The position numbers were made by a program, and so were the translations under genes. Positions 1 to 10,038 of a stretch of 64,000 nt of DNA are shown one piece after another (the stretch's first letter is position 1; every line of letters starts with the position of its first letter). This stretch comes from Desulfosarcina alkanivorans (lineage in GTDB: Bacteria > Desulfobacterota > Desulfobacteria > Desulfobacterales > Desulfosarcinaceae): positions 5,642,001 to 5,706,000 of the forward strand of contig NZ_AP021874.1 of NCBI RefSeq assembly GCF_009688945.1, given 5' to 3'. Below the pieces are notes generated by a model that saw nothing but the letters and a program-made list of their open reading frames with translations, was not told the DNA's origin and did not search any database.

Positions 1-1794
1 ATCCTGATCGTTTCGCTGGGCGAAGCCCTGATTATTCTCCCGGCCCATCTGGAGGGGGCTCTGGCCGGGAGCCGGCGCAGGGGAGAAAAACTGGGGCGCG
101 TGGTCCATCAGCGTGTCAGGGGGCGGATCGAAAATGGCCTCCAGTTTGCCATTGACCGCATTTACACCCCGACCCTGCGCTATGTGGTGGACAACCGCTA
201 TTTCACTTTTTCCATCGGCCTGGGCGTGCTGATCGTCAGCATCGGCCTTCTGCGCGGCGGATATGTGCCCTTTGTTTTCATGCCCAAGGGCGACAGTGAC
301 TGGGTCATTGCCGAAGTCAACTATCCCCTGGGGACACCGGTGGAGACAACGGCGCAGACCATCGCCTATCTGGAGGAGCAGGCGTTTAAACTCAACCCGG
401 CTTTCCAGGGACAGCTGGCGGACGGCGACTCCCTGATCACCAACACCTACTCGCTGGCCGGGTTCATTCCCCGGCGTGACTGGAAACCGGCGGAAATCGG
501 CGGCCATTGCGGGGAGGTATGGATCGAAATGATTTCATCGGCCGAGCGGCCCAGGCTGTCGGTCAACACGGTCATCAACCGGTGGCGGGACCTGGCCGGT
601 GAAATTCCCGGGGTTGACCGGCTCTCTTTTTTCACGATCGAGGGCGGACCGGCCGGCAGTCCCATCGAAATTCAGCTCATCGGCGATGACTTCGGGCAGA
701 TCGAGCAGGCCGCGGGGGAACTCAAGGAGGAACTGGCCAGCTATCCGGGAACCTACGACATTGCCGATGATTTCAAGCCCGGCAAGCCCGAGCGGCGCTT
801 CCGGATCAAAGACGGCGCCCAGAGCATCGGCGTCACCATGCGTGATATTGCCCGGCAGCTGCGGCAGGGGTTCTACGGTGAAGAGGCCCTTCGCATCCAG
901 CGCGGAAAAGATGACGTGAAAGTGCAGGTCCGGTACGCGGAAACGGACCGGCGTTCCCTGTACGCCATCGAGCAGGCCCGGGTCCGCACGCCGGACGGCC
1001 GGCAGATCCCGCTGGCCGAAGTGGCCGAAACCACCAGCTCGCGGGCCTATTCACTGATCCGGCGGGTCGACCGCAAACGGGTGGTTACGGTGAGCAGCGA
1101 CATCGACGAGGATCACGGCAACGCCAGCCAGATCGTCACCGACCTCAAGGCAACGTTTCTCCCCCGGCTGATCGCGCGCTACCCGGGCCTGCGCTACGAC
1201 CTGGAAGGTCAGGCCAAGCGGACCCAGGAGTCCCTGGACAGCCTGAAAAAAGGTTTTACCCTGGCGCTCATGGCCATTTTTTTGCTGCTGGCCACCCAGT
1301 TCCGGTCCTACGTCCAGCCGGTGATCATCATGATGGCCATCCCCTTCGGCCTCATCGGTGCCATCGGCGGCCACCTGGTGATGGGCCTGGCCTTTACCAT
1401 CATCAGCATTTTCGGCATCGTGGCGCTTTCCGGCATCGTGGTCAACGATTCGCTGATCCTGATCGATTTCACCAACCGGGCCCATCGCGGCGGGATGAGC
1501 GTGGTCGAGGCGGTCATGGCATCCGGGCGGTCCCGTTTCCGGCCGGTGCTGCTCACCTCGATAACCACTGTCGCCGGGCTTTTTCCACTGCTGCTGGAAC
1601 GCAGCTTCCAGGCCCAGTTTCTCATTCCCATGGCCGTGAGCATCAGCTTCGGCCTGCTGGCCGCCACCCTGCTGACCCTGCTCTATGTCCCGGCGCTCTA
1701 TCTGATCGTGGACGATATCATCCGTGCGGTGACACGGCGATTAACCCCGGGGCGATCGGATGATGCGGCCGGTGAGGACTTGGGATCCCCGTGA
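1..1794 (+). CDS. RND efflux transporter, C-terminal part (5' end outside window)
   Basis: The reading frame is open from base 1 and starts upstream of the window; 597 codons are visible. It encodes the second half of an inner-membrane RND (HAE1/AcrB-type) proton-driven pump that works with a membrane-fusion protein and an outer-membrane channel. Visible hallmarks: the SLGEALIILPAHL transmembrane segment at the very start, a large periplasmic porter domain, then the C-terminal helix bundle including GRSRFRPVLLTSITTVAGL, a conserved RND signature. The family is usually about 1000 to 1050 residues, so roughly the first 40 percent is missing only because of the window edge. The stop overlaps the GTG of the following methyltransferase gene. 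Substrate cannot be deduced. Confidence 0.93.
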   Translation: MLIVSLGEALIILPAHLEGALAGSRRRGEKLGRVVHQRVRGRIENGLQFAIDRIYTPTLRYVVDNRYFTFSIGLGVLIVSIGLLRGGYVPFVFMPKGDSDWVIAEVNYPLGTPVETTAQTIAYLEEQAFKLNPAFQGQLADGDSLITNTYSLAGFIPRRDWKPAEIGGHCGEVWIEMISSAERPRLSVNTVINRWRDLAGEIPGVDRLSFFTIEGGPAGSPIEIQLIGDDFGQIEQAAGELKEELASYPGTYDIADDFKPGKPERRFRIKDGAQSIGVTMRDIARQLRQGFYGEEALRIQRGKDDVKVQVRYAETDRRSLYAIEQARVRTPDGRQIPLAEVAETTSSRAYSLIRRVDRKRVVTVSSDIDEDHGNASQIVTDLKATFLPRLIARYPGLRYDLEGQAKRTQESLDSLKKGFTLALMAIFLLLATQFRSYVQPVIIMMAIPFGLIGAIGGHLVMGLAFTIISIFGIVALSGIVVNDSLILIDFTNRAHRGGMSVVEAVMASGRSRFRPVLLTSITTVAGLFPLLLERSFQAQFLIPMAVSISFGLLAATLLTLLYVPALYLIVDDIIRAVTRRLTPGRSDDAAGEDLGSP

Positions 1795-2453
1795 ATCGAT
1801 CGACAAAGAGCCGGCTTACCGACCGGCAGCTGTCCCGGTTTCCCGGCGATACCCTTTATGATAGAATCGCCCGGGCGGTCTGCCGTGTGGGGACGCTGCC
1901 GGGCAAAGAATTCTTCGAAGCCTGGGAGGTGGCCCGGCGGGTGAGAAGAAAGTACCGCGGCGGCCGGGTGGTCGACCTGGCCTGCGGACATGGGCTGCTG
2001 GCTCACATCATGCTCCTGCTTGACGATACGTCTCCCGGCGCACTTGCCGTCGACAATCATCTTCCCCGAAGCGCCAGGCGGTTGTCCGACGAACTCATCG
2101 ATGCATGGCCCCGGCTTGGCGGACGGATTCGTTGGGCGGAAACCGATATCGACGCGTTCGATCTTTCGCCATCGGATCTGGTCGTGTCCGTGCACGCCTG
2201 CGGCACCCTGACCGATACCGTTCTGGGAAAAGCCGTCGGGGCCGGCGCCCGGGTAGCGGTGCTGCCCTGCTGTCACGACCTGAAACGCTGCGACACCGGC
2301 GGCCTGGAGGGCTGGCTGGACGGGCCCACGGCTGTTGATGTGACCCGTGCGGCACATCTGCGTGCCTGCGGGTATCGGGTGATGACCCGGTATATACCGG
2401 CGGATATCACACCCAAAAACCGGCTGTTGATGGGGCATCCTGAACCGGGATGA
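1791..2453 (+). CDS. SAM-dependent methyltransferase-like protein
   Basis: A 220-residue soluble protein with a Rossmann-type methyltransferase core: VVDLACGHGLLAHIMLLLD (motif I, about residues 64-82) binds SAM, followed by LVVSVHACGTLTD and VLPCCHDL. The HACGxLxD and PCCH motifs resemble the Methyltransf_32 group (METTL25/GSTCD-like). That group contains RNA and uncharacterised methyltransferases, so no substrate is assigned. The GTG start overlaps the RND stop by four bases, which suggests translational coupling, although the functional link is unclear. About 120 non-coding bases follow before the convergent histidine kinase gene. Confidence 0.75.
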   Translation: MNRSTKSRLTDRQLSRFPGDTLYDRIARAVCRVGTLPGKEFFEAWEVARRVRRKYRGGRVVDLACGHGLLAHIMLLLDDTSPGALAVDNHLPRSARRLSDELIDAWPRLGGRIRWAETDIDAFDLSPSDLVVSVHACGTLTDTVLGKAVGAGARVAVLPCCHDLKRCDTGGLEGWLDGPTAVDVTRAAHLRACGYRVMTRYIPADITPKNRLLMGHPEPG

Positions 2454-2575
2454 AGGGGTAAGCCGCCACGCTGTACCGGCTTTGGCCACGTGAGGGCTGT
2501 TCCGGGTGCCGCCGTCATTTTACGCACTGGCATCCGTGCCGGAATGGGCATTGCCTGAAATCATCGGGCCAGGGG

Positions 2576-4906
2576 TCAGGGTGACGGTTCTTTTACGGGA
2601 AGCGGGCCCCATTCGGCCCCCTCATGGTCAAGCACTTTCCGGACAGTCTTCGCCAGGTGATTCAGGGTGACCGGCTTCATCAGCACCTGTTTTACGCCAA
2701 TCTCCGCCAGGGTCTCGGCGTCGATGTTCACACCGAACCCCGAACAGAGAATGATGGGTATGTCTGGTCTGATTTTTTTGATTTCTTCGGCCAGTTTTTC
2801 ACCGGTCATTTTCGGCATGGTCATATCGGTAATGACCAGATCGTACTTGTTCGGATTCATCCGGAAGGCTTCAATGGCGTCAATGGGACTTGACCGGGTC
2901 TCAACCAGATACCCCAGCCCTTCCAGCAATTCGTTTCCAATCTCCGTCAATTGCGCCTCATCGTCGACAAAGAGGATATACCCTGTACTGGATGAAAAGA
3001 GCCTGGTTTCCCCTGTTGGCGGGGCGGACGGTTTTTCGGTCAGGGGGAGAAAAACCTGGAACGTCGTGCCGACACCGGCTCGGCTGTAAACTTTGATGCT
3101 CCCGCCGTGGTCCTTTACGATCCCATGAACCGCCGACAGTCCCATGCCGGTTCCCTTGCCTGATTTCTTGGTTGTGAAATAGGGATCAAAAATTTGAGCC
3201 AACCGATCCTGATCCATACCATGGCCGGTGTCGGCCACCATGAGTTTCAGGTACTTTCCCGGACGAATTACCGGATAGCTCGACGAATCATAAACGCCAA
3301 TGGTGACAGGGCCAAGGTCGACTTCGAGCAAGCCGCCTTCTTTCTGCATGGCATGGAATGCATTGGTGCAAAGGTTCATTATTACCTGTTGTATCTGTAA
3401 TTCGTCCGCAAACACGTCACCGATAGTCGGTTTGATATGTTGCCTGATTTCAATGGTTGAGGGAAGGGTCGCCCTGATTAATTTCAAGGTTTCATCGATC
3501 ACGCTGCTGATATCGATATTCCTTTTTTCCGATTTGCCCTGTCTGCTGAACGTCAGTATCTGCTGGACAAGACACTTTGCCCGCACACTGCCAATACTGA
3601 TCTGATCGATGTAATGCTGCAACTTGGGGTGCTCCGAACACCTCAGCCGTGCCAGTTCAGCGTATCCGGAAACGGCTGAAATGATGTTGTTGAAGTCATG
3701 TGCGATGCCGCCGGCAAGCGTTCCCAGGGCCTCCATCCTCTGGGTCTGGCGAAGATGCGCCTCCATGATGGTTTTTTGCCGCTCGTCATTTTTTTGCCTG
3801 GTGATGTCCCGGACAAACCAGATGGAATATTTTCTCCCTTTAAATTCAAGCAGGTTCGCCGTGACATCCACGGGAAAGGTCGTCCCGTCCCTGCGGCGAT
3901 GGACAGCCTCAAAGTTCACGGTGCCTTTTTCACACAGGCGCCGCCATAATTTATTCCGGTCCTCGACGGACAGGCCCGGATCGACATCGTAAACACGCAT
4001 TTTGCAAAGCTCTTCACGGTTGTATCCGAGTCTTTTGCAGGCTTGTTCGTTAGCGTTCAGAATCCGACCATCCTTCCCGGCCCGGAAGATACTGATCGAG
4101 GCTTTGTCGAAGGAAAACTGTGTCAGGAGCAGGGCCTCTTCAATTCGTTTTTGTTCGGTAATGCGCTCGGTGATGTCCCGGCATACGCAGAATATCAGTT
4201 TCTGCCCCCTGTAAACGGCGCCGTTGGTGCTGATCCCGACATGGTAGCAGGTGCCGTCTTTGCGGCGGTGCCGTGTTTCGAAGTGATCTCCGCTATCGTC
4301 GATGGCCGCCAGCATTTCCATCAGCTGATCTTTGTTGAACTGAGCGTCCCAGTCCCACACATGAAGCTGGTGGAGTTCTTCAAGCGAGTATCCGAGCATC
4401 CGGGCAAATTGCTGGTTGGCCTCATATAATTTGCCGTCGGGTTTCAGAACAACGATCCCGTCTCTTGACTGTTCCACCAGAATTCGCCGACGGTTTATTT
4501 CATCTTTCAGCAGCGCTTCCGCCTGTCTGTGACCGGTGATGTCCTTCACGTGTCCGATGGCTCCCATCACATTGCCCGCATCGTCTTCCAGTCGGGAAAC
4601 GGACACCTCAAAACATTCGGAAGGACGCTGTCCCGTAGGATGCGGCAGGATCTCAATGTGCGGTTTTCCCGTATCCAGAGACACCATGCAGGGGCACCCG
4701 GAACAGGGTTCCTGCCTGTTCCGAAAAGCGTCGTAGCACTTCCTGTGGATCAATGGCATCTGGGATGCGTACTTTTCTTCCATCCAGCGATTGGTGTGAA
4801 CAATCGTAAAATCACGGTCCATGACGATGACGCCGTCCTGAATGGCATTAAAAACACTTTCCAATAAGGGCCGTTTATCCTTGAGGTAGTGGTCGAGAGC
4901 CGTCAT
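2576..4906 (-). CDS. PAS-PAS-PAS hybrid histidine kinase with C-terminal receiver
   Basis: A 776-residue soluble hybrid sensor kinase. Order: three PAS/PAC domains (about 15-120, 130-245, 255-370), a HisKA dimerisation domain with GGIAHDFNNIISA (phospho-acceptor His403), a HATPase_c domain with DTGHGMD and GxGTGMGLS boxes, and a receiver domain whose likely phospho-Asp is Asp694 in VITDMTMPKMTG. No transmembrane segment is seen, so it probably senses a cytoplasmic signal such as redox or ligand state. I chose the ATG at 4906 because GGAG lies about ten bases upstream and PAS1 begins soon after. The frame is open about 82 codons further upstream, but that extension looks non-coding. No separate response regulator is adjacent. 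Confidence 0.9.
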   Translation of the reverse strand: MTALDHYLKDKRPLLESVFNAIQDGVIVMDRDFTIVHTNRWMEEKYASQMPLIHRKCYDAFRNRQEPCSGCPCMVSLDTGKPHIEILPHPTGQRPSECFEVSVSRLEDDAGNVMGAIGHVKDITGHRQAEALLKDEINRRRILVEQSRDGIVVLKPDGKLYEANQQFARMLGYSLEELHQLHVWDWDAQFNKDQLMEMLAAIDDSGDHFETRHRRKDGTCYHVGISTNGAVYRGQKLIFCVCRDITERITEQKRIEEALLLTQFSFDKASISIFRAGKDGRILNANEQACKRLGYNREELCKMRVYDVDPGLSVEDRNKLWRRLCEKGTVNFEAVHRRRDGTTFPVDVTANLLEFKGRKYSIWFVRDITRQKNDERQKTIMEAHLRQTQRMEALGTLAGGIAHDFNNIISAVSGYAELARLRCSEHPKLQHYIDQISIGSVRAKCLVQQILTFSRQGKSEKRNIDISSVIDETLKLIRATLPSTIEIRQHIKPTIGDVFADELQIQQVIMNLCTNAFHAMQKEGGLLEVDLGPVTIGVYDSSSYPVIRPGKYLKLMVADTGHGMDQDRLAQIFDPYFTTKKSGKGTGMGLSAVHGIVKDHGGSIKVYSRAGVGTTFQVFLPLTEKPSAPPTGETRLFSSSTGYILFVDDEAQLTEIGNELLEGLGYLVETRSSPIDAIEAFRMNPNKYDLVITDMTMPKMTGEKLAEEIKKIRPDIPIILCSGFGVNIDAETLAEIGVKQVLMKPVTLNHLAKTVRKVLDHEGAEWGPLPVKEPSP

Positions 4907-5449
4907 TTTAATTTTTCTCCAGCCGTATGATCCCCAGTCGGTATGTGGCCTGGTGCCATAAAGACGGAACAACAGGCGAAATCGACAGATTCGTCGGACG
5001 TCAGTGTCAGCAGGTGCAGGGGGTCGCAATTGCCGCTTTGATCGGGAAAAAGGACTAGGCTGCGAACAAATGCTGAAATTCATGAAAAGAATGAACGGGT
5101 TGTGATGGTCAAGGACCATCCAAAATGGTGCATGTGCCGGACCTCTGATCAACGATAGCGATACTGCCGTTTTGTTTCGGGAGGATATCGCACGAAAAAC
5201 GACGTTAATAGAACGCAGGTGATTCAGCCTTCAGGTACCATATTTCGTGCTGTTGTGACAGCTCGTTTTTGCATGACCCGGGTTTTCAACGAAGCTCATT
5301 AGGCCACAGATTCGTTTCTTGATTTGGTAAGGATGAGACCACTTTCATGTCTGAATGGCGGCCCATCGGTTCGTCGAATAAATTGCCCCCCGGACAGGGT
5401 GATCGTCCCGCAGTTGGATGGGGTGGCCGTTTTGATGAGACGCTCTCAT
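4907..5449. other. Intergenic region, 543 bp
   Basis: No convincing gene on either strand. It contains the upstream region of the histidine kinase (minus strand) and the 3' flank of the Lrp-type gene. A perfect short hairpin, GATGAGA-CGC-TCTCATC at 5434-5450, overlaps the Lrp stop codon. It lacks a U-tract in the transcribed direction, so it is not called a terminator. Confidence 0.6.
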
Positions 5450-5932
5450 CTAATCATCCCATGCCGTCCCAAAATCCCACGTGTCTTTTATGATTTCCAC
5501 AATCAGGGAGGTTTCCGCCGAATTTACGCCGTCGATCTGGCTGATGCGTTCGAACACCAGTGTTCTGAATTCTGCCAGGGAGCCGGCAATGAATTCGATA
5601 TCGATGTCACTGCCGCCGGTGGTCAGGGCAACATAACTCAGGGCGTCGATCTTTTTCAGTGCCCTCAGAATGGTCTCCGTTTTTTTCAGGTCGATGCTCA
5701 GCTTGATGTTTCCGATGATTTCAAATCCCAGCTGGATCGGGTTGCTGACGGCAACCACCTTGATGACGTCGTCCGCCAGCAGCCGTTTCAAGCGGCTCCT
5801 GGCGGTGGTCTCGGAAATACCCAGTTCCTTGGCGATGGCGACGATGGGCATGCGGCCATCTTTTTGAAGCAGCGATACCATTTGTCGATCGACGCGGTTG
5901 AGCTTTTTGATCTTGGATCCGTTTGGCTTCAT
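5450..5932 (-). CDS. Lrp/AsnC-family transcriptional regulator
   Basis: A 160-residue regulator of the feast/famine family. The N-terminal winged helix-turn-helix (about residues 12-60, LNRVDRQMVSLLQKDGRMPIVAIAKELGISETTARSRLKRL) is followed by a C-terminal RAM/AsnC effector-binding domain with the GGSDIDIE core. Such proteins bind amino acids or related ligands and control transport and catabolic genes. It lies 125 bp downstream of, and on the same strand as, the C45 hydrolase that ends the peptide-transporter operon, so control of that operon is a reasonable inference. The first ATG with family-length spacing was taken. Ligand unknown. Confidence 0.9.
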   Translation of the reverse strand: MKPNGSKIKKLNRVDRQMVSLLQKDGRMPIVAIAKELGISETTARSRLKRLLADDVIKVVAVSNPIQLGFEIIGNIKLSIDLKKTETILRALKKIDALSYVALTTGGSDIDIEFIAGSLAEFRTLVFERISQIDGVNSAETSLIVEIIKDTWDFGTAWDD

Positions 5933-6057
5933 GCTGGCATTCTCCCGATGGATAGATTGATTGGCCGGGTTTCTCCATGGACCACTAATGCCGATCGGTT
6001 CCGAATGTCAAGGGACCTGCTTGCCGGGTGTTACCGAGCGGCTGCCGGCGACCCTGC

Positions 6058-7164
6058 TTACCGGTCGAAAAGGGCGCCCACATCGATCCGGTGATAGTCG
6101 TTTTCACAGGGCGGCCCCTGGGAGAGGTACATCATTCGACGGTCCGGGGCCATGATCATGGATGCATTGGTCTGCCATTCGGCATCAGGGTCGACCAGCC
6201 CGCAGGGGTGGGTGCAGATGCTGGCGGGGTGGTCGAAATGGTCTTTCAGCGTCCGCTTGATCCAGATCATATCGTCGCCCTGGTCTCTTTCGGCGCATAA
6301 CTGCCCGGCCCTGGCGCCGCGAACAATCGTATCCGGCCAACGGGCCGGCATCAAATCGGCATTGGCGGGGTTGGGTGCCAAAAAATGGTTGGTGTGGGTC
6401 AACAGTCCTTTTTCCGGATAGAGAATGTTGAGGTGGCCGGGAGAGGCTTCGACGTCCACGGCAAACCAATCACCGTGCCCGATGAGGTAGTTCCCTGCCG
6501 ACGCCCGCCGGGTTTGCGTGACGGCGCCGATGGCATCCACTGCGCGCCGGGCGTTGAGGATGCCCCGCAGGACGGCATGGTAGGGCACGCCCACCCGCCA
6601 TCCGTCGGTCAGCAGGGCATTGGTGCAAAGGCCGATCCCTTCTGAATTCATACCCATCTTGGCGATCAGGCCTGCTTCCACCAGCTGAAACACCGTCGGC
6701 CGGGGCGGCTGCCGGATCAGCAGCAGTACGCAATTGTCCATGGTCTTGCGGTACCAGTCCCAGTTCTGGGCCATGAGCATCGACCCGCCGGTTTCCGGCC
6801 ACGGAATCGTGGCGATGGATGTGCAGCAGGGTTTTGGCGGGGCCGCGCCGGATGTGAGCAGAAAGAGCAGTTCACTGCGGGTGTTGATGGCCAGAATCTC
6901 GTTCAGATCGACCCTGGCGCCCTGGGCGATCCCCCGTATCTCCTCCATGATATCCGGATCGTATGATTCGATCGGTTTGGCGAACCCGGCAGCGGCGTCC
7001 AGCGCCCGGGGCCAGTCCAGCCCGCCCTCGGCCCGGAAGATAAACCGGTAAAAATCGATGGTGGCCCGGATGCGATCCCGGCAGGCAGCGCCGTAAGTGA
7101 TCCCCCGCTGGCGGGGCGGGCCTTCCATTACGATAAGGGGGAAGGGCAGTTGCCCGGTGGTCAT
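6058..7164 (-). CDS. C45-family autoproteolytic acyltransferase/hydrolase
   Basis: A 368-residue Ntn-hydrolase of the acyl-CoA:6-aminopenicillanate acyltransferase (peptidase C45) type. Family members self-cleave to expose a catalytic N-terminal Cys and then hydrolyse or transfer amide-linked acyl groups. The candidate nucleophile is Cys114 in KPCCTSIA, preceded by [14 protein letters not shown] after it is also typical. The ATG at 7164 overlaps the stop of the upstream ABC ATPase gene (ATGA) and has AGGA upstream. Coupling to a peptide-type importer suggests the enzyme processes an imported amide or peptide, but the substrate is not known. No signal peptide is seen, so action is probably cytoplasmic. 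Confidence 0.85.
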   Translation of the reverse strand: MTTGQLPFPLIVMEGPPRQRGITYGAACRDRIRATIDFYRFIFRAEGGLDWPRALDAAAGFAKPIESYDPDIMEEIRGIAQGARVDLNEILAINTRSELLFLLTSGAAPPKPCCTSIATIPWPETGGSMLMAQNWDWYRKTMDNCVLLLIRQPPRPTVFQLVEAGLIAKMGMNSEGIGLCTNALLTDGWRVGVPYHAVLRGILNARRAVDAIGAVTQTRRASAGNYLIGHGDWFAVDVEASPGHLNILYPEKGLLTHTNHFLAPNPANADLMPARWPDTIVRGARAGQLCAERDQGDDMIWIKRTLKDHFDHPASICTHPCGLVDPDAEWQTNASMIMAPDRRMMYLSQGPPCENDYHRIDVGALFDR

Positions 7165-8165
7165 GACATGATTCCTTTCAACGTGTGGTTGCTCCGATCC
7201 GCCAGGTGGCAGGCGACCTGATGGCCCTCTCCCCATACTTTCAGGCCGGGGCGCTGTGTCCGGCATCGGCGCTCGGCCATGAAGCAACGGGTGTGAAAAC
7301 GACATCCGTCGGGCGGATGGATCGGATTGGGCACATCGCCCTGCAGCAGCACCCGCCTGCCCTGGGCGCGGGGGTCCGGAACGGGCAGGGCGGACATCAA
7401 CGAGAGGGTGTACGGGTGCATCGGCCGCCGGAACAGGTCGTCCACCGGTGCGATTTCGATGATGGATCCCAGGTACATGACGCCCACCCGGTCGCTGATG
7501 TGTTTGACGACGCTCAGGTCGTGGGAGATGAACAGATAGGTCAGGCCGATGTCGCGTTGCAATTGCTTGAGCAGGTTGAGTACCTGGGCCTGGATCGACA
7601 CATCCAGGGCCGACACCGGTTCGTCGCAGACGATCAGGTCCGGATCAAGCGCCAGGGCGCGGGCAATGGCAATGCGCTGGCGCTGCCCGCCGCTGAACTC
7701 ATGGGGGTAGCGGTTGAAGGCCGCCGGTGTCAGGCCGACCCGCCCCAGCAGTTCCCGGACACGGGAACGTCTTTCGTCAACGCTGCCGATCCGGTGAACG
7801 GTCAGCGGCTCGGCCACGATCTTCTCAATGGTTTTGCGGGGGTCCAGGGAACTGAAGGGATCCTGGAAGATGATCTGCATGCGCTTGCGCAGCAGCCGCA
7901 GCGCCTCCCGGTCCAGGTTGAAGATGTTGTGCTGATCGAAATGCACCTGGCCGCCGGACGGGGGGATCAGGCCCAGCATCACACGGGCCACCGTGGATTT
8001 GCCGCACCCGCTCTCACCCACCAGACCGAAGGTTTCCCCCTTCCGGATATCGAAGGAGACATCGTCCAGGGCCTTGACGGACTCCCTGGGCTGGAAGGGG
8101 CGCCATTCACCGACGGGAAACTGCTTTTCCAGGTGCCGGACAGACACCAGAGGGGCCGTATTCAT
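7161..8165 (-). CDS. dppF: Dipeptide/oligopeptide ABC transporter ATP-binding protein (DppF/OppF type)
   Basis: A 334-residue ATPase of a peptide/nickel-type importer. Visible: Walker [10 protein letters not shown] (about residues 47-55), signature FSGGQRQR (about 153), Walker B LIVCDEP followed by VSALD (about 175), and a C-terminal oligopeptide-transporter extension with paired Cys residues (GCRFHTRC). The ATG at 8165 overlaps the dppD stop as ATGA, which fixes the start better than the open frame further upstream. It pairs with DppD to power the DppBC channel. The gene is named by operon position; the true substrate may not be a dipeptide. Confidence 0.9.
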   Translation of the reverse strand: MNTAPLVSVRHLEKQFPVGEWRPFQPRESVKALDDVSFDIRKGETFGLVGESGCGKSTVARVMLGLIPPSGGQVHFDQHNIFNLDREALRLLRKRMQIIFQDPFSSLDPRKTIEKIVAEPLTVHRIGSVDERRSRVRELLGRVGLTPAAFNRYPHEFSGGQRQRIAIARALALDPDLIVCDEPVSALDVSIQAQVLNLLKQLQRDIGLTYLFISHDLSVVKHISDRVGVMYLGSIIEIAPVDDLFRRPMHPYTLSLMSALPVPDPRAQGRRVLLQGDVPNPIHPPDGCRFHTRCFMAERRCRTQRPGLKVWGEGHQVACHLADRSNHTLKGIMS

Positions 8166-9169
8166 GGGCCGGCTTCCTTTTCGTAAAGATGGCATGCCAC
8201 CTGGTGATGGGGGCGATGTGAATTCAGCCGGGGCGTAATTTGCTCGCAGACCGCCATACGCCGGTCGCATCGCGGAGCAAAGCGGCATCCGGTGTCGGCA
8301 AATTCGCTGATACCGGGCACCACACCGGGGATGTTGTACAAGGTTTCCACGCGCCCGTCGATGCGGGGAATCGATGCCATGAGGCCGCTGGTATACGGAT
8401 GCAGGGGCGATTCGAAAAGATCGAGGACCGGGGCCGATTCGACGATGCGACCCGCATACATGACCATGACCCGGTGGCAGATTTCGGCCACCACCCCCAG
8501 GTCGTGGGTGATGAACAGCACGGCCATCTCCCGCTCCGCCACCAGTTTGCGCAGCAGGTCGAGAATCTGCGCCTGGATGGTTACATCCAGGGCCGTGGTG
8601 GGCTCATCGGCAACCAGCAGGGCCGGGTTGCAGCAGATGGCCATGGCGATCATCACCCGCTGGCGCATGCCCCCGGAGAGCTGGTGGGGGTATTCGTTCA
8701 TGCGCCGGCGCGGGGCGGGAATGCCCACACTCTCCAGTGCCTTCACGGCGCGTGCATGGGCGGCGGCGCGGTCGAGGCCCCGGTGCAGGCGCATGGGCTC
8801 CATGATCTGGCTGCCGATGCGCTGGGTCGGGTTGAGCGAGGTCATCGGCTCCTGGAAGATCATGGAGATGCGGTTGCCGCGGATGGCCTGGAGCTGACGA
8901 TCGCTGAGGTGCTCCATGTTCCGGCCTTCGAAGCGGATTTCGCCACCGGCGGGAAAGCCGGGTTCGGGCAGCAGACCGAGCAGGGAGAGGGCGGTGAGGC
9001 TTTTGCCGCATCCGCTCTCGCCCACGATGCCCACCACTTCGCCCCGGTCGATGGAAAAGCCGATGTTTTCCACGGCGGTGAATCGACCCCGGTGGGTGGT
9101 GAAAACCACCGAATGGTCCCGGCATACCAGAAGGGGGTCACGGTCGCTATGGGAGGCGGTATCGTTCAC
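8162..9169 (-). CDS. dppD: Dipeptide/oligopeptide ABC transporter ATP-binding protein (DppD/OppD type)
   Basis: A 335-residue partner ATPase. It shows Walker A GESGCGKS, signature LSGGMRQRV, Walker [13 protein letters not shown], the H-loop THDLGVVAE, and the C-terminal [10 protein letters not shown] motif typical of OppD/DppD. I chose the GTG at 9169 because GAGGA lies about 12 bases upstream and the upstream dppC gene stops at 9174. A longer GTG start at 9214 would overlap dppC and has no ribosome-binding site. The stop overlaps the dppF start. Confidence 0.9.
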   Translation of the reverse strand: MNDTASHSDRDPLLVCRDHSVVFTTHRGRFTAVENIGFSIDRGEVVGIVGESGCGKSLTALSLLGLLPEPGFPAGGEIRFEGRNMEHLSDRQLQAIRGNRISMIFQEPMTSLNPTQRIGSQIMEPMRLHRGLDRAAAHARAVKALESVGIPAPRRRMNEYPHQLSGGMRQRVMIAMAICCNPALLVADEPTTALDVTIQAQILDLLRKLVAEREMAVLFITHDLGVVAEICHRVMVMYAGRIVESAPVLDLFESPLHPYTSGLMASIPRIDGRVETLYNIPGVVPGISEFADTGCRFAPRCDRRMAVCEQITPRLNSHRPHHQVACHLYEKEAGP

Positions 9170-9173
9170 GGTT

Positions 9174-10037
9174 TTATTCGGTCCTCGGATCGAGAATGTC
9201 GCGCAGGCCGTCACCGGCCAGGTTGGCGCCCAGCACGAAGAGAGAGATGGCGATCCCCGGATAGATGCTGATCCAGGGGGCGTTGAAAACCCAGTCGCGG
9301 CCGTCGCTCAGGATGGCGCCCCAGCTGGCCTTGGACGGTGCGCCGAAACCCAGAAAGCTCAGGGCCGCTTCGGAGAGGATGGCATAGCCGAACACCACCG
9401 TGGCCTGAACGATCAGCGGGGTGAGGCAATTGGGCAGCACGTGATCGAACATGATCCGCAGGTGCCCGGCGCCGACGGCCCGGCTGGCTTCCACATACTC
9501 CAGCTCGCGGATGGACAGCACGGCGTTGCGGGTCAGGCGGGCAAATCCCGGTACGTAGACGATGGCCAGGGCGACCACCAGGTTGACGGTGTCGGGGCCC
9601 AGGGCGGCCATGATGGCCAGGCTGAGCAGCAGGGCCGGAAACGCCATCAGGCCGTCGATGATGCGCATGACGATGAAATCGGCCGGCCCCAGGAAATAGC
9701 CGGCGGCCAGTCCCATTGTTGCCCCGACGATGCCGGCAGAAAGGACGACCAGGGATGAAATCAGCAGCGACACCCGGGCGCCGTAAAGCACCCGGCTGAA
9801 AATGTCGCGCCCGAATTCATCGGTGCCCATCCAGTGATGGGCGCCTGGCGCCTGGAGCCGGTCGAGAATGCGAACCTCGGCTGGATCGAACGGGGCCAGC
9901 ACCGGCGCGAAGACGCTGAAAAAGATCAACGCCGCAATGATGGCGAACCCGCTCATGGCGAGTGTGTTGCGCTTCAGCGAACGCCATGTCCGTCCCTGGC
10001 GAAAGCCCTTTTGGGTTTTTGATGAGTGCTCTGTCAT
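9174..10037 (-). CDS. dppC: Dipeptide/oligopeptide ABC transporter permease (DppC type)
   Basis: A 287-residue inner-membrane permease with the N-terminal OppC-like TM segment (SGFAIIAALIFFSVFAPVLAPFDP), a GTDEFGRDIFSRVLYGAR motif and a binding-protein-dependent transport domain with the EAA-type loop (EASRAVGAGHLRIMFDHVLPN). It forms the translocation channel with DppB. It starts two bases after the dppB stop, so the pair are co-translated. Typical family length. Confidence 0.92.
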   Translation of the reverse strand: MTEHSSKTQKGFRQGRTWRSLKRNTLAMSGFAIIAALIFFSVFAPVLAPFDPAEVRILDRLQAPGAHHWMGTDEFGRDIFSRVLYGARVSLLISSLVVLSAGIVGATMGLAAGYFLGPADFIVMRIIDGLMAFPALLLSLAIMAALGPDTVNLVVALAIVYVPGFARLTRNAVLSIRELEYVEASRAVGAGHLRIMFDHVLPNCLTPLIVQATVVFGYAILSEAALSFLGFGAPSKASWGAILSDGRDWVFNAPWISIYPGIAISLFVLGANLAGDGLRDILDPRTE

Positions 10038-10038
10038 G

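Noticed and set aside
4907-5152. Longer N-terminus for the hybrid kinase
   Set aside because: The extra 82 codons have non-coding character and the ATG at 4906 has a good GGAG site right before PAS1.
5434-5450. Terminator after the Lrp-type gene
   Set aside because: The hairpin overlaps the stop codon and is not followed by a U-tract in the direction of transcription.
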